From contig NZ_ATGG01000018.1 of the NCBI RefSeq assembly GCF_000413855.1, positions 1 through 47,497 of the forward strand: 47,497 bases of DNA. The letters run 5' to 3'. The position numbers and the translations under genes were made by a program. Source of the DNA: Acinetobacter gyllenbergii CIP 110306 = MTCC 11365. GTDB taxonomy: Bacteria; Pseudomonadota; Gammaproteobacteria; Pseudomonadales; Moraxellaceae. Positions within the stretch are counted from its first letter, which is position 1; every line of letters begins with the position of its first letter. Shown piece after piece: positions 1 to 9,648 of this stretch. The notes under the pieces are model-generated. The model saw only the letters and a list, made by a program, of their open reading frames with translations, was not told the origin of the DNA and made no database searches.

Positions 1-174
1 GTCGATAAACAGATCAGTTCTACAGATAATCCATCATTAATGCCATGATAACCCTCTAGGCGTTGCAGCATGATTTGAGTATTTAGAGCTGTATTTTTAA
101 AACCGCATACTCATCGCACGTTTTTGAGTGCCAACGCCTAATTTATCTAAGACGTTAAAGATATTATTCAACAT
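1..174 (-). pseudogene. vgrG: vgrG 5' fragment (T6SS spike), frameshifted, runs off window
   Basis: On the minus strand an ATG at 174 opens a peptide beginning MLNNIFNVLDKLGVGTQKRA, which I recognise as the N-terminus of Acinetobacter VgrG. The frame closes after about 25 codons. The homology resumes in another frame (NTALNTQIMLQRLEGYHGIN, then ELICLST) down to base 1, so a frameshift lies near 85-100. VgrG is the trimeric spike tip of the type VI secretion system. Whether the rest of the gene exists left of the window cannot be seen. A sister remnant lies at 15090-15549. Identification is from memory of the family, not from a search. Confidence 0.7.
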
Positions 175-484
175 TATTATTGCCTTATTCTTGATTGGCG
201 AAAAACAACAAAAAGATCTGTCTGTTTCAACAACAAATTGTTAGCATTTTGTTTGATGATTGTGCATTCTTTTCCCTCATTTAAACCCATATTTTAATAC
301 TCAACTTCCTTTAAAGCGTTTTGTCCCCACCGCCATCTAGCAATGATTTAATATTATCGTCATAGTGAGAATCTCTGAAAACACCCGTTCATTTAAAGCC
401 TTATGCTCTTAATCCTCTTTTCAAACTAGTCGATCTTCTTTCTATCCATTACAATCAGTTCTTTTTTATTCAGCGCAGCATATT
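175..484. other. Intergenic region upstream of the permease
   Basis: These 310 bases separate the divergent vgrG remnant from the permease gene. They are AT-rich. I see no credible reading frame and no clear promoter that I would defend. The permease promoter should lie here. Confidence 0.4.
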
Positions 485-1843
485 TTGAGTAATTCCTCTC
501 CCCAATTAAAACGTGGGCTAAAAAACCGTCATATCCAATTGATTGCGATGGGTGGTGCTGTGGGTACAGGTCTGTTTTTAGGCTCAGCTCAGGCAATTCA
601 GTCCGCAGGCCCTTCGATTATTTTGGGCTATGCCATTGTCGGTTTGATCGCATTTTTGATCATGCGACAAATGGGTGAAATGATTGTAGAAGAACCTGTA
701 GCAGGTTCGTTCAGCTATTTCTCACAAAAATATTGGGGAAGCTTCGCTGGCTTCTTGTCGGGTTGGAATTACTGGGTGGTTTATATTTTAGTGGCAATGA
801 CTGAGCTGACAGCGATTGCCAAATATATCCATTATTGGTGGCCACATATCCCTGCATGGATCTCGACTTTGTTTTTCTTCATTGTCGTCACCTGCTTAAA
901 TCTAGGCAATGTGAAGTTTTATGGCGAATCTGAATTCTGGTTGGCCATTATCAAAGTTGTTGCCGTTATTTCAATGATCCTGTTCGGTTTGTACCTATTA
1001 CTGACCGCTGGAGCAGATTCGACTGCAAGTTTCACTAACTTATGGCAACACGGTGGCTTTTTTCCGCATGGCTTCTCAGGCTTGTTTTATATGCTGGCCT
1101 TTTTAATGTTTGCCTTTGGCGGCATTGAGTTGATTGGTATGACCGCTGCTGAAGCAGAAAATCCAGAAAAAAGTATTCCTCAAGCCGTCAATCAAGTGAT
1201 TTTCAGAATTTTGGTTTTTTATGTAGCATCACTGGCGATCATCATGTCATTGATTCCTTGGAATCAACTTGATCTAGGGGGTTTGGATAAAAGCCCTTTC
1301 GTGATGATTTTCAGTCAATTAGGCATTGATTGGGCGGCGCATTTACTTAATTTTATTATTTTGACCGCAGCACTCTCGGTGTATAACAGCGGCATGTATG
1401 CCAATAGCCGTATGTTGTTTGGGTTGGCGGTACAAGGTAATGCGCCTAAGATTTTTGCTAAAGTCACTCAGCAAGGCGTACCAATGCCTGCTGTGATTTT
1501 TTCTTCTGTTCTTATTTTCGGTTGTGTCTTACTGAATTATTTTGTTCCAGAACAAGCGCTAAGCCATCTGATGTATATGGCTGTAGCAGCTTTGGTCTTA
1601 AACTGGGCGATCATTAGCTTTACCCATTTGAAATTTAAGCGTGCCATTCGATTAGAAGGCAAGACTGTAAAATTTCCAGCGTTATTCTCACCGTTTAGTA
1701 ACTATCTGGTTCTCGCATTTATCGTCATGATTTTATATATCATGTGGACACAAGGCTTTAAAGAATCTGTGATACTGATTCCGGTCTGGATCATGTTTAT
1801 GTTCGGATTATTTAAAGTTTTAAAATGGAATAAATCGCTTTAA
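485..1843 (+). CDS. aroP: AroP-type aromatic amino acid permease (APC family)
   Basis: This is a proton-coupled amino acid importer of the inner membrane, amino acid transporter branch of the APC superfamily. The N-terminus (LKRGLKNRHIQLIAMGGAVG, then TGLFLGSA), the EEPVAGSFSYF segment and AAEAENPEKSIPQA follow E. coli AroP almost residue for residue. The length (452 aa) is normal and about 12 membrane segments can be traced. The frame opens with TTG at 485; no strong ribosome site is visible, so the start is uncertain. PheP, ProY and related permeases are close relatives, so the substrate (Phe/Tyr/Trp) is inferred from overall similarity. Confidence 0.8.
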   Translation: MSNSSPQLKRGLKNRHIQLIAMGGAVGTGLFLGSAQAIQSAGPSIILGYAIVGLIAFLIMRQMGEMIVEEPVAGSFSYFSQKYWGSFAGFLSGWNYWVVYILVAMTELTAIAKYIHYWWPHIPAWISTLFFFIVVTCLNLGNVKFYGESEFWLAIIKVVAVISMILFGLYLLLTAGADSTASFTNLWQHGGFFPHGFSGLFYMLAFLMFAFGGIELIGMTAAEAENPEKSIPQAVNQVIFRILVFYVASLAIIMSLIPWNQLDLGGLDKSPFVMIFSQLGIDWAAHLLNFIILTAALSVYNSGMYANSRMLFGLAVQGNAPKIFAKVTQQGVPMPAVIFSSVLIFGCVLLNYFVPEQALSHLMYMAVAALVLNWAIISFTHLKFKRAIRLEGKTVKFPALFSPFSNYLVLAFIVMILYIMWTQGFKESVILIPVWIMFMFGLFKVLKWNKSL

Positions 1844-1859
1844 AGCATAATCAGTCTTT

Positions 1860-1896
1860 CGCATCTACAGCACTCAACCATAAAACTGTAGATGCG
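1860..1896. terminator. Perfect 11-bp hairpin after the permease gene
   Basis: CGCATCTACAG at 1860-1870 pairs with CTGTAGATGCG at 1886-1896 around a 15-base loop. It sits 17 bases after the permease stop. The following bases (TTATCC) are only weakly T-rich, so it may act as a poor terminator or RNA-stability hairpin. Confidence 0.5.
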
Positions 1897-1998
1897 TTAT
1901 CCTCTATGCGAATCATAAATTTAGAGATCATAGGCCTGATTTGTTATCAGCTTACTCAATTTGCTACTATAGCTCTGTCCCCTTCATTACGCTATCCA

Positions 1999-3258
1999 AT
2001 GTCCGAACCTCAATTCTCTCTTAGTGATTATCTCTCAGCGGTACAGGAAATTATTCGCCTGTCTTTTGATGAGCCTGTCTGGGTCAAAGCTGAGATTCGG
2101 AATTTAAATATTAAAGGTGGGCATTACTATCTTGAACTGGCTGAAAAAGAACAAGATACCGATAAAGTCATCGCAAGCTGTAAAGCCACGATTTGGAAAT
2201 TCACTGCGGCTAAAATGGTGCTCAAATTTGAGCGCGAAAGTGGTATAGAACTCTCAAAAGATTTAAATGTACTGATTAAAATCAAGGCTCGTTTTGATCC
2301 GCAATATGGCTTTTCGGTCAATATCGAGGACATCAACTCAAGCTTTACCTTAGGCGATATCGCAAAACGTTATCAGCAGATCTTAGCTAGATTAAGCAGT
2401 GAAGGATTGGTACATCTGAATAAACAACTACCAACACCCTTTGATATTGAACATGTGCTGGTGATTGCACCAGAGAATGCAGCAGGATTGGGCGATTTCA
2501 AAAAAGATGCGGATGCATTACACAAAGCAGATGTTTGTCATTTTGTTTATCACACCGCGACCTTTCAGGGAAATACAGCCGCGCATAGTATTATGGAGTC
2601 TTTAAGCTCAGGGCTACGCCAATGGGCAAAAGACTATACCTTACCACCAGATTTGATCGTGATCATTCGTGGTGGTGGCGCCGTCAATGACTTAGCTTAT
2701 TTAAATGACTATGATCTGGCTGCCCTGCTGTGTAAACGTAAAGTCCCAATCTGGGTGGGAATTGGGCATGAAAAAGACCGAACTATTTTAGATGAAATTG
2801 CACATCGCTCCTTCGATACACCGAGTAAAGTGATTGCTGGGATTCGTAATGTGATTTCAGAACGCTCGCAAGATGTCATGGATCATCTACAAAGGATTCA
2901 ACTGCTTTCTCAACATCAAATTACAGCCTATCAAAGCCACAATGATCAGTTGCTTAATCGCATCAAATCGCAGGCTGAAAATCAAATTAGTACCAGCCAT
3001 CTACACTTGCAAGTGGCGAAATCAGCGCTGCAATATTTTGCCAAACAGCAACTTAAAACCGCTTCGACACACATTGAATCTTTAATGCGGGAAACATTAT
3101 TGCAAAATCCTAAAAATGTTTTAGCAAAAGGTTATGGCATTGTCCGTTGTGAAAATAAAGCAGTTCGCTCAATCCATCAGGTGCATTCGACAATTTCCAT
3201 TGAAATGCAAGATGGCTATATCCATGCTAATGTAAATGAGGTAATTCATCATGACTAA
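1999..3258 (+). CDS. xseA: Exodeoxyribonuclease VII large subunit
   Basis: XseA is the catalytic large subunit of ExoVII, which degrades single-stranded DNA into oligonucleotides with XseB in the cytoplasm. The N-terminal OB-fold region (VWVKAEIRNLNIKGGHYYLEL) is present, followed by the nuclease core with DLIVIIRGGGAVNDLAYLND and the HEKDRTILDEIAHRSFDTPS signature, then a coiled-coil C-terminal part. The frame is open from 1906, but the extra 31 residues are not family-like. MSEPQFSLSDYL at 1999 is taken as the start, giving 419 aa. xseB overlaps the 3' end by 8 bases, indicating translational coupling. Confidence 0.92.
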   Translation: MSEPQFSLSDYLSAVQEIIRLSFDEPVWVKAEIRNLNIKGGHYYLELAEKEQDTDKVIASCKATIWKFTAAKMVLKFERESGIELSKDLNVLIKIKARFDPQYGFSVNIEDINSSFTLGDIAKRYQQILARLSSEGLVHLNKQLPTPFDIEHVLVIAPENAAGLGDFKKDADALHKADVCHFVYHTATFQGNTAAHSIMESLSSGLRQWAKDYTLPPDLIVIIRGGGAVNDLAYLNDYDLAALLCKRKVPIWVGIGHEKDRTILDEIAHRSFDTPSKVIAGIRNVISERSQDVMDHLQRIQLLSQHQITAYQSHNDQLLNRIKSQAENQISTSHLHLQVAKSALQYFAKQQLKTASTHIESLMRETLLQNPKNVLAKGYGIVRCENKAVRSIHQVHSTISIEMQDGYIHANVNEVIHHD

Positions 3259-3448
3259 GAAAGAGTTAAGCTTTAAGGAAGGTTACGAACTATTAAAAAG
3301 GAATGCCGATCTACTTGAAACGCAAGAAGAGCCGGATATAGATAATCTGATGAAGATCGTTGAAGAGTCAATGACGGCCTACAAAGCATGTAAATCACGC
3401 GTGGATGCTGTACAACAAGCATTGAATGAGACCTTTAAAGAGAATTAA
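3251..3448 (+). CDS. xseB: Exodeoxyribonuclease VII small subunit
   Basis: This 65-residue helical protein has the XseB pattern: SFKEGYELLKRNADLLE, then a helix ending in a basic stretch. XseB binds several copies per XseA and is needed for activity. It starts 8 bases before the xseA stop, so the two are co-translated. Slightly shorter than the E. coli protein (about 80 aa), but all conserved helices appear to be there. Confidence 0.88.
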   Translation: MTKKELSFKEGYELLKRNADLLETQEEPDIDNLMKIVEESMTAYKACKSRVDAVQQALNETFKEN

Positions 3449-3537
3449 TTTCTAGTGTAAAGAAGTCAGTTCTATAATGAATCCTAAGAAACGATGACCA
3501 TGTCGCGATAAAATTATGCTGCACTGATCTCGGCATT

Positions 3538-3663
3538 TTATTTTAAATCTTGAACACTTTCATGAACGAAGAAGTGTTGTCGCAACCACACTAACAACAC
3601 CTTCATACGCTCTTGATTTACGGTATAAACTTTATAGGTTTGCCATTGATTTGTACACGGAAA
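3538..3663 (-). other. 41-codon open stretch in frame after the dsbA stop (possible gene remnant)
   Basis: Reading past the TAA of dsbA in the same frame gives 41 codons before TAA at 3538-3540. They include WQTYKVYTVNQERMK, then VLLVWLRQHFFVHES. The composition is protein-like, but I cannot name a family. It could be the 3' remnant of a lost gene, or chance. No start codon with a ribosome site was found. The rest of the xseB-dsbA gap shows nothing else. Confidence 0.25.
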
Positions 3664-4284
3664 TTACTGAGCCTTACGCTCTTTATTCACTAAATATTCA
3701 ACGACTTGAACAACTTTATTATCTCCACCTTGGACAATATATTTACCATTTACCACAACTGCTGGGACACCCGTAAGTTGATATTTCTGCGCCAATTGGT
3801 TTGATTCTGCAATTTTTGCCGTAATCGGGAAAGAGTCAAAGGTACTATTAAATTTTGCCTCAGAAACACCATATTGAGTAAAAAACTTGGCAAAAGCTTC
3901 TTTTTGTAAAACCTTTTCCTTACCTGAAAAGTTGACATGGAATAATGGGAGATGGGTACGTTTACGTACTCCTAAAGCCTCACTCACATAATATGCACGA
4001 GCGCCTTGTTCCCACATTGGATTCATTGCAGCTGGCGTACGCAGAAAATAAACATCTTTAGGAATGGTCTTTAACCAAGACTGCATATGTGGTTCTAATT
4101 TAAAGCAATAAGAACATCCATACCAAAAGAATTCTCGCACTTCGATTGTATTGGCTGGTGCTGAGGTTTTTACTGGATTTTGAACCACGGTATAATCTTT
4201 ACCGGCAATAAAATCTGCGGCCATACTCGGTGTTGAAAATACTGCAACAATTGCAGCCGCACTGGTTAAAATAAACTTTTTCAT
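3664..4284 (-). CDS. dsbA: Thiol:disulfide interchange protein DsbA
   Basis: DsbA is a periplasmic oxidase that introduces disulfides into exported proteins. A signal peptide (MKKFILTSAAAIVAVFSTPS, cleavage after SMA) is followed by a thioredoxin fold with the active site C57-S-Y-C60 in FFWYGCSYCFK and the cis-proline loop TGVPAVVVNG near residue 170. The dipeptide is SY instead of the enterobacterial PH, which should tune the redox potential. The length (206 aa) is normal for the family. The eptA product upstream is disulfide-rich and is a plausible client. Confidence 0.9.
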   Translation of the reverse strand: MKKFILTSAAAIVAVFSTPSMAADFIAGKDYTVVQNPVKTSAPANTIEVREFFWYGCSYCFKLEPHMQSWLKTIPKDVYFLRTPAAMNPMWEQGARAYYVSEALGVRKRTHLPLFHVNFSGKEKVLQKEAFAKFFTQYGVSEAKFNSTFDSFPITAKIAESNQLAQKYQLTGVPAVVVNGKYIVQGGDNKVVQVVEYLVNKERKAQ

Positions 4285-4539
4285 TTAACTTATAGCTCTT
4301 ACAGTCACTTCTAATCTAGTTAATATTTGCATTAAAATAAATATTTTAATCAGACATTAACCCCGACTTAATGATTACTCATTTAAAAAATCCCAAACAC
4401 TCCGCAAAGTGAATGGGATGACGATATAAATATTTCACTGGAGGAACGTATATCGCTAAGTTATTATTTTTACCATACACTCAGCCTTAAAATAAATACC
4501 ACATCACAAAAATACACATATCAACCTGTTTAATTAACC

Positions 4540-6189
4540 TTATTTTATATATGGACAAGTTGCTAGCATATCCGTTTCAGTATCAATAACTTTCGTTTTT
4601 ATGTCGAGTAAACTTAACATGGTCGGAAATAAATTATCCTGACTCAATTCATTATTTTTTTGTGTCGACAAACATTTTATCTGCTCAGGGTTGGACTGTT
4701 TCCAACGTGTAGAGAACCACATGATCATCGGAATATGCGTTTGCTGTTGTGGTGCGATCATATAAGGTGCACCGTGTAAATACATACCACTTTCACCGGT
4801 GGACTCCCCATGATCAGACAAATACCATAAGCCAGTTTCATACTGTGTATTCTGTTTTAATGTTTCAACTAGCTGACTCAAGATGTAATCGGTATATAAC
4901 AAGGTATTGTCATAGGTATTTTGCAAAGCTTCACGACTACATCCTTGAATAGCATTGGTATCACATGTGGGCCTAAAGACTTTAAATTCGGCTGGGACTC
5001 GCTTGTAATACGCAGGGCCATGACTGCCTAATTGATGTAATACAAGCAAACGAGGTTGAGTATCCCCTGGCGGAATAGATTGTAGATAGGATTTCAGACT
5101 ATCAATTAAGATCTCATCAAAACATTCTCCACCTTTACACCACTTTTTCTGAATTGGTTCTGCAATCTTAAACGTCTCTACCCGGTCACAAACGCCCTTA
5201 CAACCAGAATTATTTTCAATCCAAGTGACCTGATAACCAGCGCGCTGTGCAATATCAAGTAAGCCCTCTCTACGAGTGGCTAATCGTTCGTCATAGGATT
5301 TACGGGGCATCCCTGAAAACATACATGGAACAGAAACAGCCGTTGCCGTTCCACACGAACTCACTTTAGAAAAGTTCAATATGTCTTGTTGAGCCATTTC
5401 TGGATTGGTGAGTTTGTTATATCCATTTAAAGAAAAGTTTTCCGCTCTGGCTGTTTCACCCACTACAAGTACCATCAGCTTAGGTAATGCATTTTCACGT
5501 TGCAAAAGCCTTGCATCTTCACCATAACTGATTATCGGTAGATTCTTTTTAGGTGCTTTCTTTTTGTAATATGAAACAAAAGAGGCAATCATATTTTGTG
5601 GTGAAATCATTCCTTTTAAGCTGCGATTTTCACGAAAAATAGCGGCAAAATCGACATAGAAAATAAACAACATAATAATGACGATGGATAAAGAAACAAC
5701 AGTAGTTAGAATTTTTCTGGTAATCTGAAAAATAAAAGGCTTGGTTTCAAGTCTAATTTTAACCATAGCAACAACAAAAATAGGGAGAATGATCATTCCC
5801 AATACCCAAACCAAAAGATACCAAGACCAAAGGTCTCGTGCTTCTGTAAAGTTGGTTTGCATCATGTTCTGGATTTGATCAGAAGTAATCCATACACCAA
5901 GTGAAGTTACGGTATAGGATGCAAATCCGCCAATTAAGATCAGAAAAATCGCAATGGGTTTTGCTGTCCAACGCCAGTTAAAAATCTGAAATATAAAATT
6001 ATATGTAAAGATAACCACCAATATAGAAGCCATCAAAAACAGAAAACTTTGAAAACCTGAATAAGGGGTAAGATCTTGAATTTTTATAAAGAACGAAAAG
6101 TTTAAAAATAGACCTAACCAGATGGCCAATATAAAATTAAACTTTAATAATGAAACATCCTTACAAAATATTTTTTTAAACCAAAGCAT
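4540..6189 (-). CDS. eptA: EptA/PmrC-type lipid A phosphoethanolamine transferase
   Basis: An inner-membrane enzyme that moves phosphoethanolamine from phosphatidylethanolamine to lipid A phosphates. Five N-terminal membrane helices (about residues 15-180) precede a periplasmic alkaline-phosphatase-like domain. Zinc and catalytic residues are visible: E245 in VVGETARAE, the nucleophile T283 in CGTATAVSVPCMFS, H390 in GSHGP, and D459/H460 in SDHGESTGE. Paired cysteines match the family's disulfides. The frame extends to a TTG at 6195, but the ATG at 6189 has GGAAG in the right place. No pmrA/pmrB genes lie alongside, so this is a stand-alone copy. Such enzymes can lower polymyxin susceptibility when expressed; expression here is unknown. 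Confidence 0.9.
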   Translation of the reverse strand: MLWFKKIFCKDVSLLKFNFILAIWLGLFLNFSFFIKIQDLTPYSGFQSFLFLMASILVVIFTYNFIFQIFNWRWTAKPIAIFLILIGGFASYTVTSLGVWITSDQIQNMMQTNFTEARDLWSWYLLVWVLGMIILPIFVVAMVKIRLETKPFIFQITRKILTTVVSLSIVIIMLFIFYVDFAAIFRENRSLKGMISPQNMIASFVSYYKKKAPKKNLPIISYGEDARLLQRENALPKLMVLVVGETARAENFSLNGYNKLTNPEMAQQDILNFSKVSSCGTATAVSVPCMFSGMPRKSYDERLATRREGLLDIAQRAGYQVTWIENNSGCKGVCDRVETFKIAEPIQKKWCKGGECFDEILIDSLKSYLQSIPPGDTQPRLLVLHQLGSHGPAYYKRVPAEFKVFRPTCDTNAIQGCSREALQNTYDNTLLYTDYILSQLVETLKQNTQYETGLWYLSDHGESTGESGMYLHGAPYMIAPQQQTHIPMIMWFSTRWKQSNPEQIKCLSTQKNNELSQDNLFPTMLSLLDIKTKVIDTETDMLATCPYIK

Positions 6190-6455
6190 TTCCAAACTTC
6201 CAAAAAGACACCCCAGCCTTTAAAAAATAAAACCCGAAATAAAAATTACATCACTCTAATTTCAAAAGTATATCTCAAATTTAATCTATATTTTAAATAT
6301 GACAAAAATGTAATTTACACGTCATAATTTAAAAAATTAACTATAAAATAAAATATAAGAAGGAATAAAAAAATTATACGCCGATTAATTTAAGCTTGAT
6401 GATGTAATGTGCACCGAGCTATATAAACAAAGTCAAAACAGCAAAAAATTGGCAT

Positions 6456-6480
6456 AAAAAAACCACATCTGAGGATGTGG
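6456..6480 (-). terminator. Rho-independent terminator, minus strand
   Basis: CCACATC (6463-6469) and GATGTGG (6474-6480) form a 7-bp stem with a TGAG loop. On the minus strand the stem is followed by seven T. It lies second after kup and may end read-through or an unseen short transcript. Confidence 0.7.
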
Positions 6481-6649
6481 CAAAAGGTGTCGCTGTGCTT
6501 AAACTGCTTTACAATAATTTTAGGGTAGAACGGTTTGCTTAAATGAAACTGAAATGAAAGCATCATTCTTGGACATTTTGATCTTGAATATCATGTTATT
6601 CAGTCAGACCAAGCTTATCGCTCATAATGATTGGAAAGCATAAGTAAAC

Positions 6650-6677
6650 AAAAAAAGCCCTTGTATTCACAAAGGCT
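6650..6677 (-). terminator. kup terminator
   Basis: AGCCCTTGT (6656-6664) pairs with ACAAAGGCT (6669-6677), one mismatch, with a run of T on the minus strand. It lies 52 bases beyond the kup stop codon. Confidence 0.75.
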
Positions 6678-6728
6678 GTCTGAATTTTGCTAAAACAATT
6701 AATGCTAAAAAACGCTTAGAACGCATTG

Positions 6729-8606
6729 TTAAATTTTAATCTGACTCCCCAGTTCCACTACACGATTAGTCGGGATTTGATAAAAATCACTGACTGGGCT
6801 GGTATTACGTTGCATTGAAATAAATAAATGCTCCCGCCAAGGCGCCATGCCATCCCCGACACTATGCATGATACGTTCACGTGAGATAAAGAAGCTAATC
6901 TGCATCAAATCGTATTCAAACTCTAGCTGCTCATAGGCTTGAGCCAATGCACGTGGTACATTCGGCTCATCTTTAAATCCATAGAAAATTTTAATCCGAT
7001 AGAAATGATTATCTAAAGTTTCAACATCAATGCGTTCTTCTTGTGGGACATAAGGGACATCTTCTATCACCACCGTCACCAGAATATTCCGCTCATGTAA
7101 CACTTTATTGTGCTTAATATTATGCAACATGGCATGTGGAACCACATTCGGCGTACCCGTGAGGAATACCGCATCCCCTGGTACACGATATACGCTATCA
7201 CCAATACTTCTTAAAAATAAATCGAGTGACAATGTGTCATGTTCAAGCTTGGCAAAAGTGAGCTCTCGACCTCGCTTCCAAGTCATGAGTATGACCATTG
7301 CTACAGCGCCAATTAATAATGGTACCCAACCGCCTGAGAATATTTTTAAAGATGCAGCGGCAACCAAAACTGACTCTAGAATGAAAAATGGAATAATCAG
7401 TAGAAATACCTTCGGTAAGCTCCATTTCCAAGCATAGTAAATAAAGACCGCAACCAAAATCGTATCGCATAGCATGGTTAATGTAACCGCTAGACCATAA
7501 GCACTGGCAAGGTTTGAACTGGTCTGGAAGATTAAAATCAGAATTAAAATTGCGATCAGTAATAGCCAGTTTAGAAAAGGCACATAAATCTGCCCTTCTT
7601 CTGAATCAGAGGTATGTTTAATCCCTAGTCTTGGTAAATAACCCAATTGAATTGCTTGGCGTGCCAAGGAAAACACCCCAGAAATAACCGCTTGTGAAGC
7701 AATCACCGCCGCCATAGTCGCCAAGATAATCATCGGGTATAACGCCCAACTTGGCACTAATAAATAGAATGGGTTTTCAATCGCTGTTGGATTTCGCAGT
7801 AATAATGCACCTTGGCCTGCATAATTTAAAACTAAGCAAGGTAACACGACACTGAACCATCCAAAACGAATTGGACGTGGCCCAAAGTGCCCCATATCGG
7901 CATACAGCGCTTCCCCACCCGTGACCGTTAACACCACGGCCCCCATAATAAAGAAAGACTGAACCGGATGAGTAAAGATAAACTGTATTGCCCAATGTGG
8001 ACTCACCATCCCCAGTACAACGGGTGTCTGTATCACACTGGCAATCCCTAAAATGCCAAGTGACAAAAACCAGACTAAGGTGATTGGTCCAAAAAACTTA
8101 CCAACAAAGGCTGTGCCATGTTTCTGCATCAAAAACAGCGTGGTCACAATCACTATCGCAATGGGCACAATGAAGGGATCAAGCACATTGGTGGCAATCG
8201 ATAAGCCTTCAACTGCAGAAAGAACGGATATGGCTGGGGTGATAATCCCATCTCCAAAGAACAAAGATGCCCCGATAAAACCAATTGCAATCAGATAGAT
8301 TTTTTTTGTTTCTGATAATTTCGCTTTACGCAGGTTCAAGGCCAATAAAGCCATGATCCCACCTTCACCATTATTGTCTGCACGCATGACAATCGCGATG
8401 TATTTAATACTGATGATCAGCATTAAGCACCAGAAGATAATCGACAAAATACCTAATACATTTTCAGGTTGAATCCCCAAACCATGAGCCGCATGGAAGG
8501 ATTCCTTTAATGCATAGAGCGGACTAGTTCCGATATCTCCAAAGACCACCCCAAGCGCTGCCAACGCGGTGGCAGGCAATGCTGCTTTTTTTGTAGTATT
8601 TTGCAT
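6729..8606 (-). CDS. kup: Low-affinity potassium transporter Kup
   Basis: Kup (TrkD) is a proton-coupled K+ importer of the KUP/HAK/KT family in the inner membrane. The N-terminal [18 protein letters not shown] signature is intact, followed by about 12 membrane helices (with [19 protein letters not shown]) and a cytosolic C-terminal domain of roughly 180 residues. Length 625 aa against 622 in E. coli. It ends with a nearby terminator. A 73-residue unknown ORF lies 38 bases upstream and may share its transcript. Confidence 0.95.
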   Translation of the reverse strand: MQNTTKKAALPATALAALGVVFGDIGTSPLYALKESFHAAHGLGIQPENVLGILSIIFWCLMLIISIKYIAIVMRADNNGEGGIMALLALNLRKAKLSETKKIYLIAIGFIGASLFFGDGIITPAISVLSAVEGLSIATNVLDPFIVPIAIVIVTTLFLMQKHGTAFVGKFFGPITLVWFLSLGILGIASVIQTPVVLGMVSPHWAIQFIFTHPVQSFFIMGAVVLTVTGGEALYADMGHFGPRPIRFGWFSVVLPCLVLNYAGQGALLLRNPTAIENPFYLLVPSWALYPMIILATMAAVIASQAVISGVFSLARQAIQLGYLPRLGIKHTSDSEEGQIYVPFLNWLLLIAILILILIFQTSSNLASAYGLAVTLTMLCDTILVAVFIYYAWKWSLPKVFLLIIPFFILESVLVAAASLKIFSGGWVPLLIGAVAMVILMTWKRGRELTFAKLEHDTLSLDLFLRSIGDSVYRVPGDAVFLTGTPNVVPHAMLHNIKHNKVLHERNILVTVVIEDVPYVPQEERIDVETLDNHFYRIKIFYGFKDEPNVPRALAQAYEQLEFEYDLMQISFFISRERIMHSVGDGMAPWREHLFISMQRNTSPVSDFYQIPTNRVVELGSQIKI

Positions 8607-8644
8607 AATGAGCTTTCTTTAACTGTTATAGGGCAAAACTTTGG

Positions 8645-8866
8645 TCATTTATTTTCTTTAAGCATATGCTCTATTTCTCGTGAAGAATACCCTCTCTCTT
8701 TAAGAATCTGAACAATAATCTGCTGTATTTCTTTCGATGCACCGACATATTTTTCGACCAGCACATCTAAGCTATCCCCCATCAGTATGTCTTTTTTATT
8801 AAGAAGCAGGTTATGAACATGATTGTCTTGATCAGATGTATTAAAGAAACCCATTAACCTATCCAT
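8645..8866 (-). CDS. Small hypothetical protein upstream of kup
   Basis: 73 residues, predicted helical, acidic/basic mixed, ending ILKERGYSSREIEHMLKENK. I do not recognise a family. Position (38 bases before kup, same strand) suggests co-transcription. No clear ribosome site precedes the ATG at 8866; MGFFNTSD a few codons in is an alternative start. Could be a small regulatory or anti-sigma-like helix bundle, but nothing supports that. Confidence 0.5.
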   Translation of the reverse strand: MDRLMGFFNTSDQDNHVHNLLLNKKDILMGDSLDVLVEKYVGASKEIQQIIVQILKERGYSSREIEHMLKENK

Positions 8867-9110
8867 AAGAATGATTGCAAAGTATATTTTAATAAACTTA
8901 AAAAAATGGCCGCGTAAAATTTGCGTAAATTTTTAGGCTACGGTTCCTAAACTCAGAATGTTCCAGCTCTTCTAAAAACACCTTCGGAGATCTAGCTTTA
9001 AGAATAAATTTAAGTTCGGGTTACTTTGGCTCGATATTGTTCAAGTCAACATTGTAGATGCTTGTTATTTAATAGTTACACTTGTTCAATATCACCTAGA
9101 ATAAGGAAGA

Positions 9111-9401
9111 TTGTCTTTTCCAATGGATGTGATTTTTTATGTGGAAGAAAAGCATAAAGAAAATGGCTTAAGCTATATTGATGCAAAACAGAATCGAGTA
9201 GTTACTACACATGGTTTTTGTTCTACTTTCCGTGACTGGTCAGCAGACAGAACTGATTACCCTCGTGAGGTGTGTGAGCACGTACTTGCACATAAATTAC
9301 CAGATGAAGTAGAAGCTGCTTATCTACGTGGAGCTTATCTAGAAAAACGTAAAGGTCTAATGGCTGATTGGGCTAAATTCTGTAGTATGCTCTTTAACTA
9401 G
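9111..9401 (+). pseudogene. 3' fragment of a P4-type tyrosine integrase gene (copy A)
   Basis: The frame encodes the C-terminal end of a P4-like integrase: RVVTTHGFCSTFRDWSADRT, then YPREVCEHVLAHKLPDEVEAAYLRGAYLEKRKGLMADWAKF. The H-x-x-R box is changed (HGFCSTF has Cys where the catalytic Arg is expected) and the tyrosine lies in EAAYLRG. The first 15-20 residues do not align and the gene body is missing, so this is a dead remnant. It marks a former integrative element whose right part seems to have been replaced by the toxin cassettes. The last 70 bases are duplicated at 10349-10423. Confidence 0.75.
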
Positions 9402-9465
9402 ATAACATAAAATGAATGTTTCAGAAATTTAAAACTGGAACAAAAACACCTACTATATAAAGACC
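9332..9465 (+). repeat. Integrase 3'-end repeat, copy A
   Basis: This block (integrase tail, stop, and about 60 bases including ACATAAAATGAATG and AACACCTAC) recurs as copy B at 10349-10490 at roughly 80 percent identity by eye. Each copy faces, tail to tail, the 3' end of an Rhs immunity gene. It is thus the boundary of a duplicated unit about 1.0 kb long. Confidence 0.7.
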
Positions 9466-9645
9466 AATATAGTGCAAATACTAAAGTGTAAAAATAAAAC
9501 CCAATAGATCATGACAGACAGCCCCCAAGGTATTCACCAGTGCCAACAATTATACCGTCAGTAGCAACTCTCAATAACACTCCTGATGCTCAGTTAGTTC
9601 CCGATGTTCCCATAGGTTTTCCTAAATTCAATCAAAATTCACAAT
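9455..9645 (-). pseudogene. Orphan Rhs tail plus immunity remnant (cassette 2)
   Basis: Minus-strand translation gives GKPMGTSGTN, a stop, then [20 protein letters not shown] and LGGCLS before TGA. This is colinear with the end of the intact Rhs toxin ([23 protein letters not shown]...). An overlapping ATG then opens [19 protein letters not shown], the start of the immunity protein, before two stops. It is a degraded copy of the active toxin/immunity junction at 10895. Confidence 0.75.
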
Positions 9646-9648
9646 TTT

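Larger units (their letters stand above)
6190..6728. other. 540-bp intergenic region between kup and eptA
   Basis: This long AT-rich spacer lies upstream of eptA and downstream of kup (both minus strand). It holds two terminator hairpins listed separately (6456-6480 and 6650-6677). The part from 6190 to 6380 is very A/T-rich and should contain the eptA promoter. No reading frame of note. Confidence 0.5.

Noticed and set aside
4540..6189. Calling the phosphoethanolamine transferase a mobile mcr gene
   Set aside because: Catalytic residues are shared by all EptA/MCR proteins. No mobile element or plasmid feature flanks the gene and neighbours are core (dsbA, kup), so a chromosomal eptA is the simpler reading.
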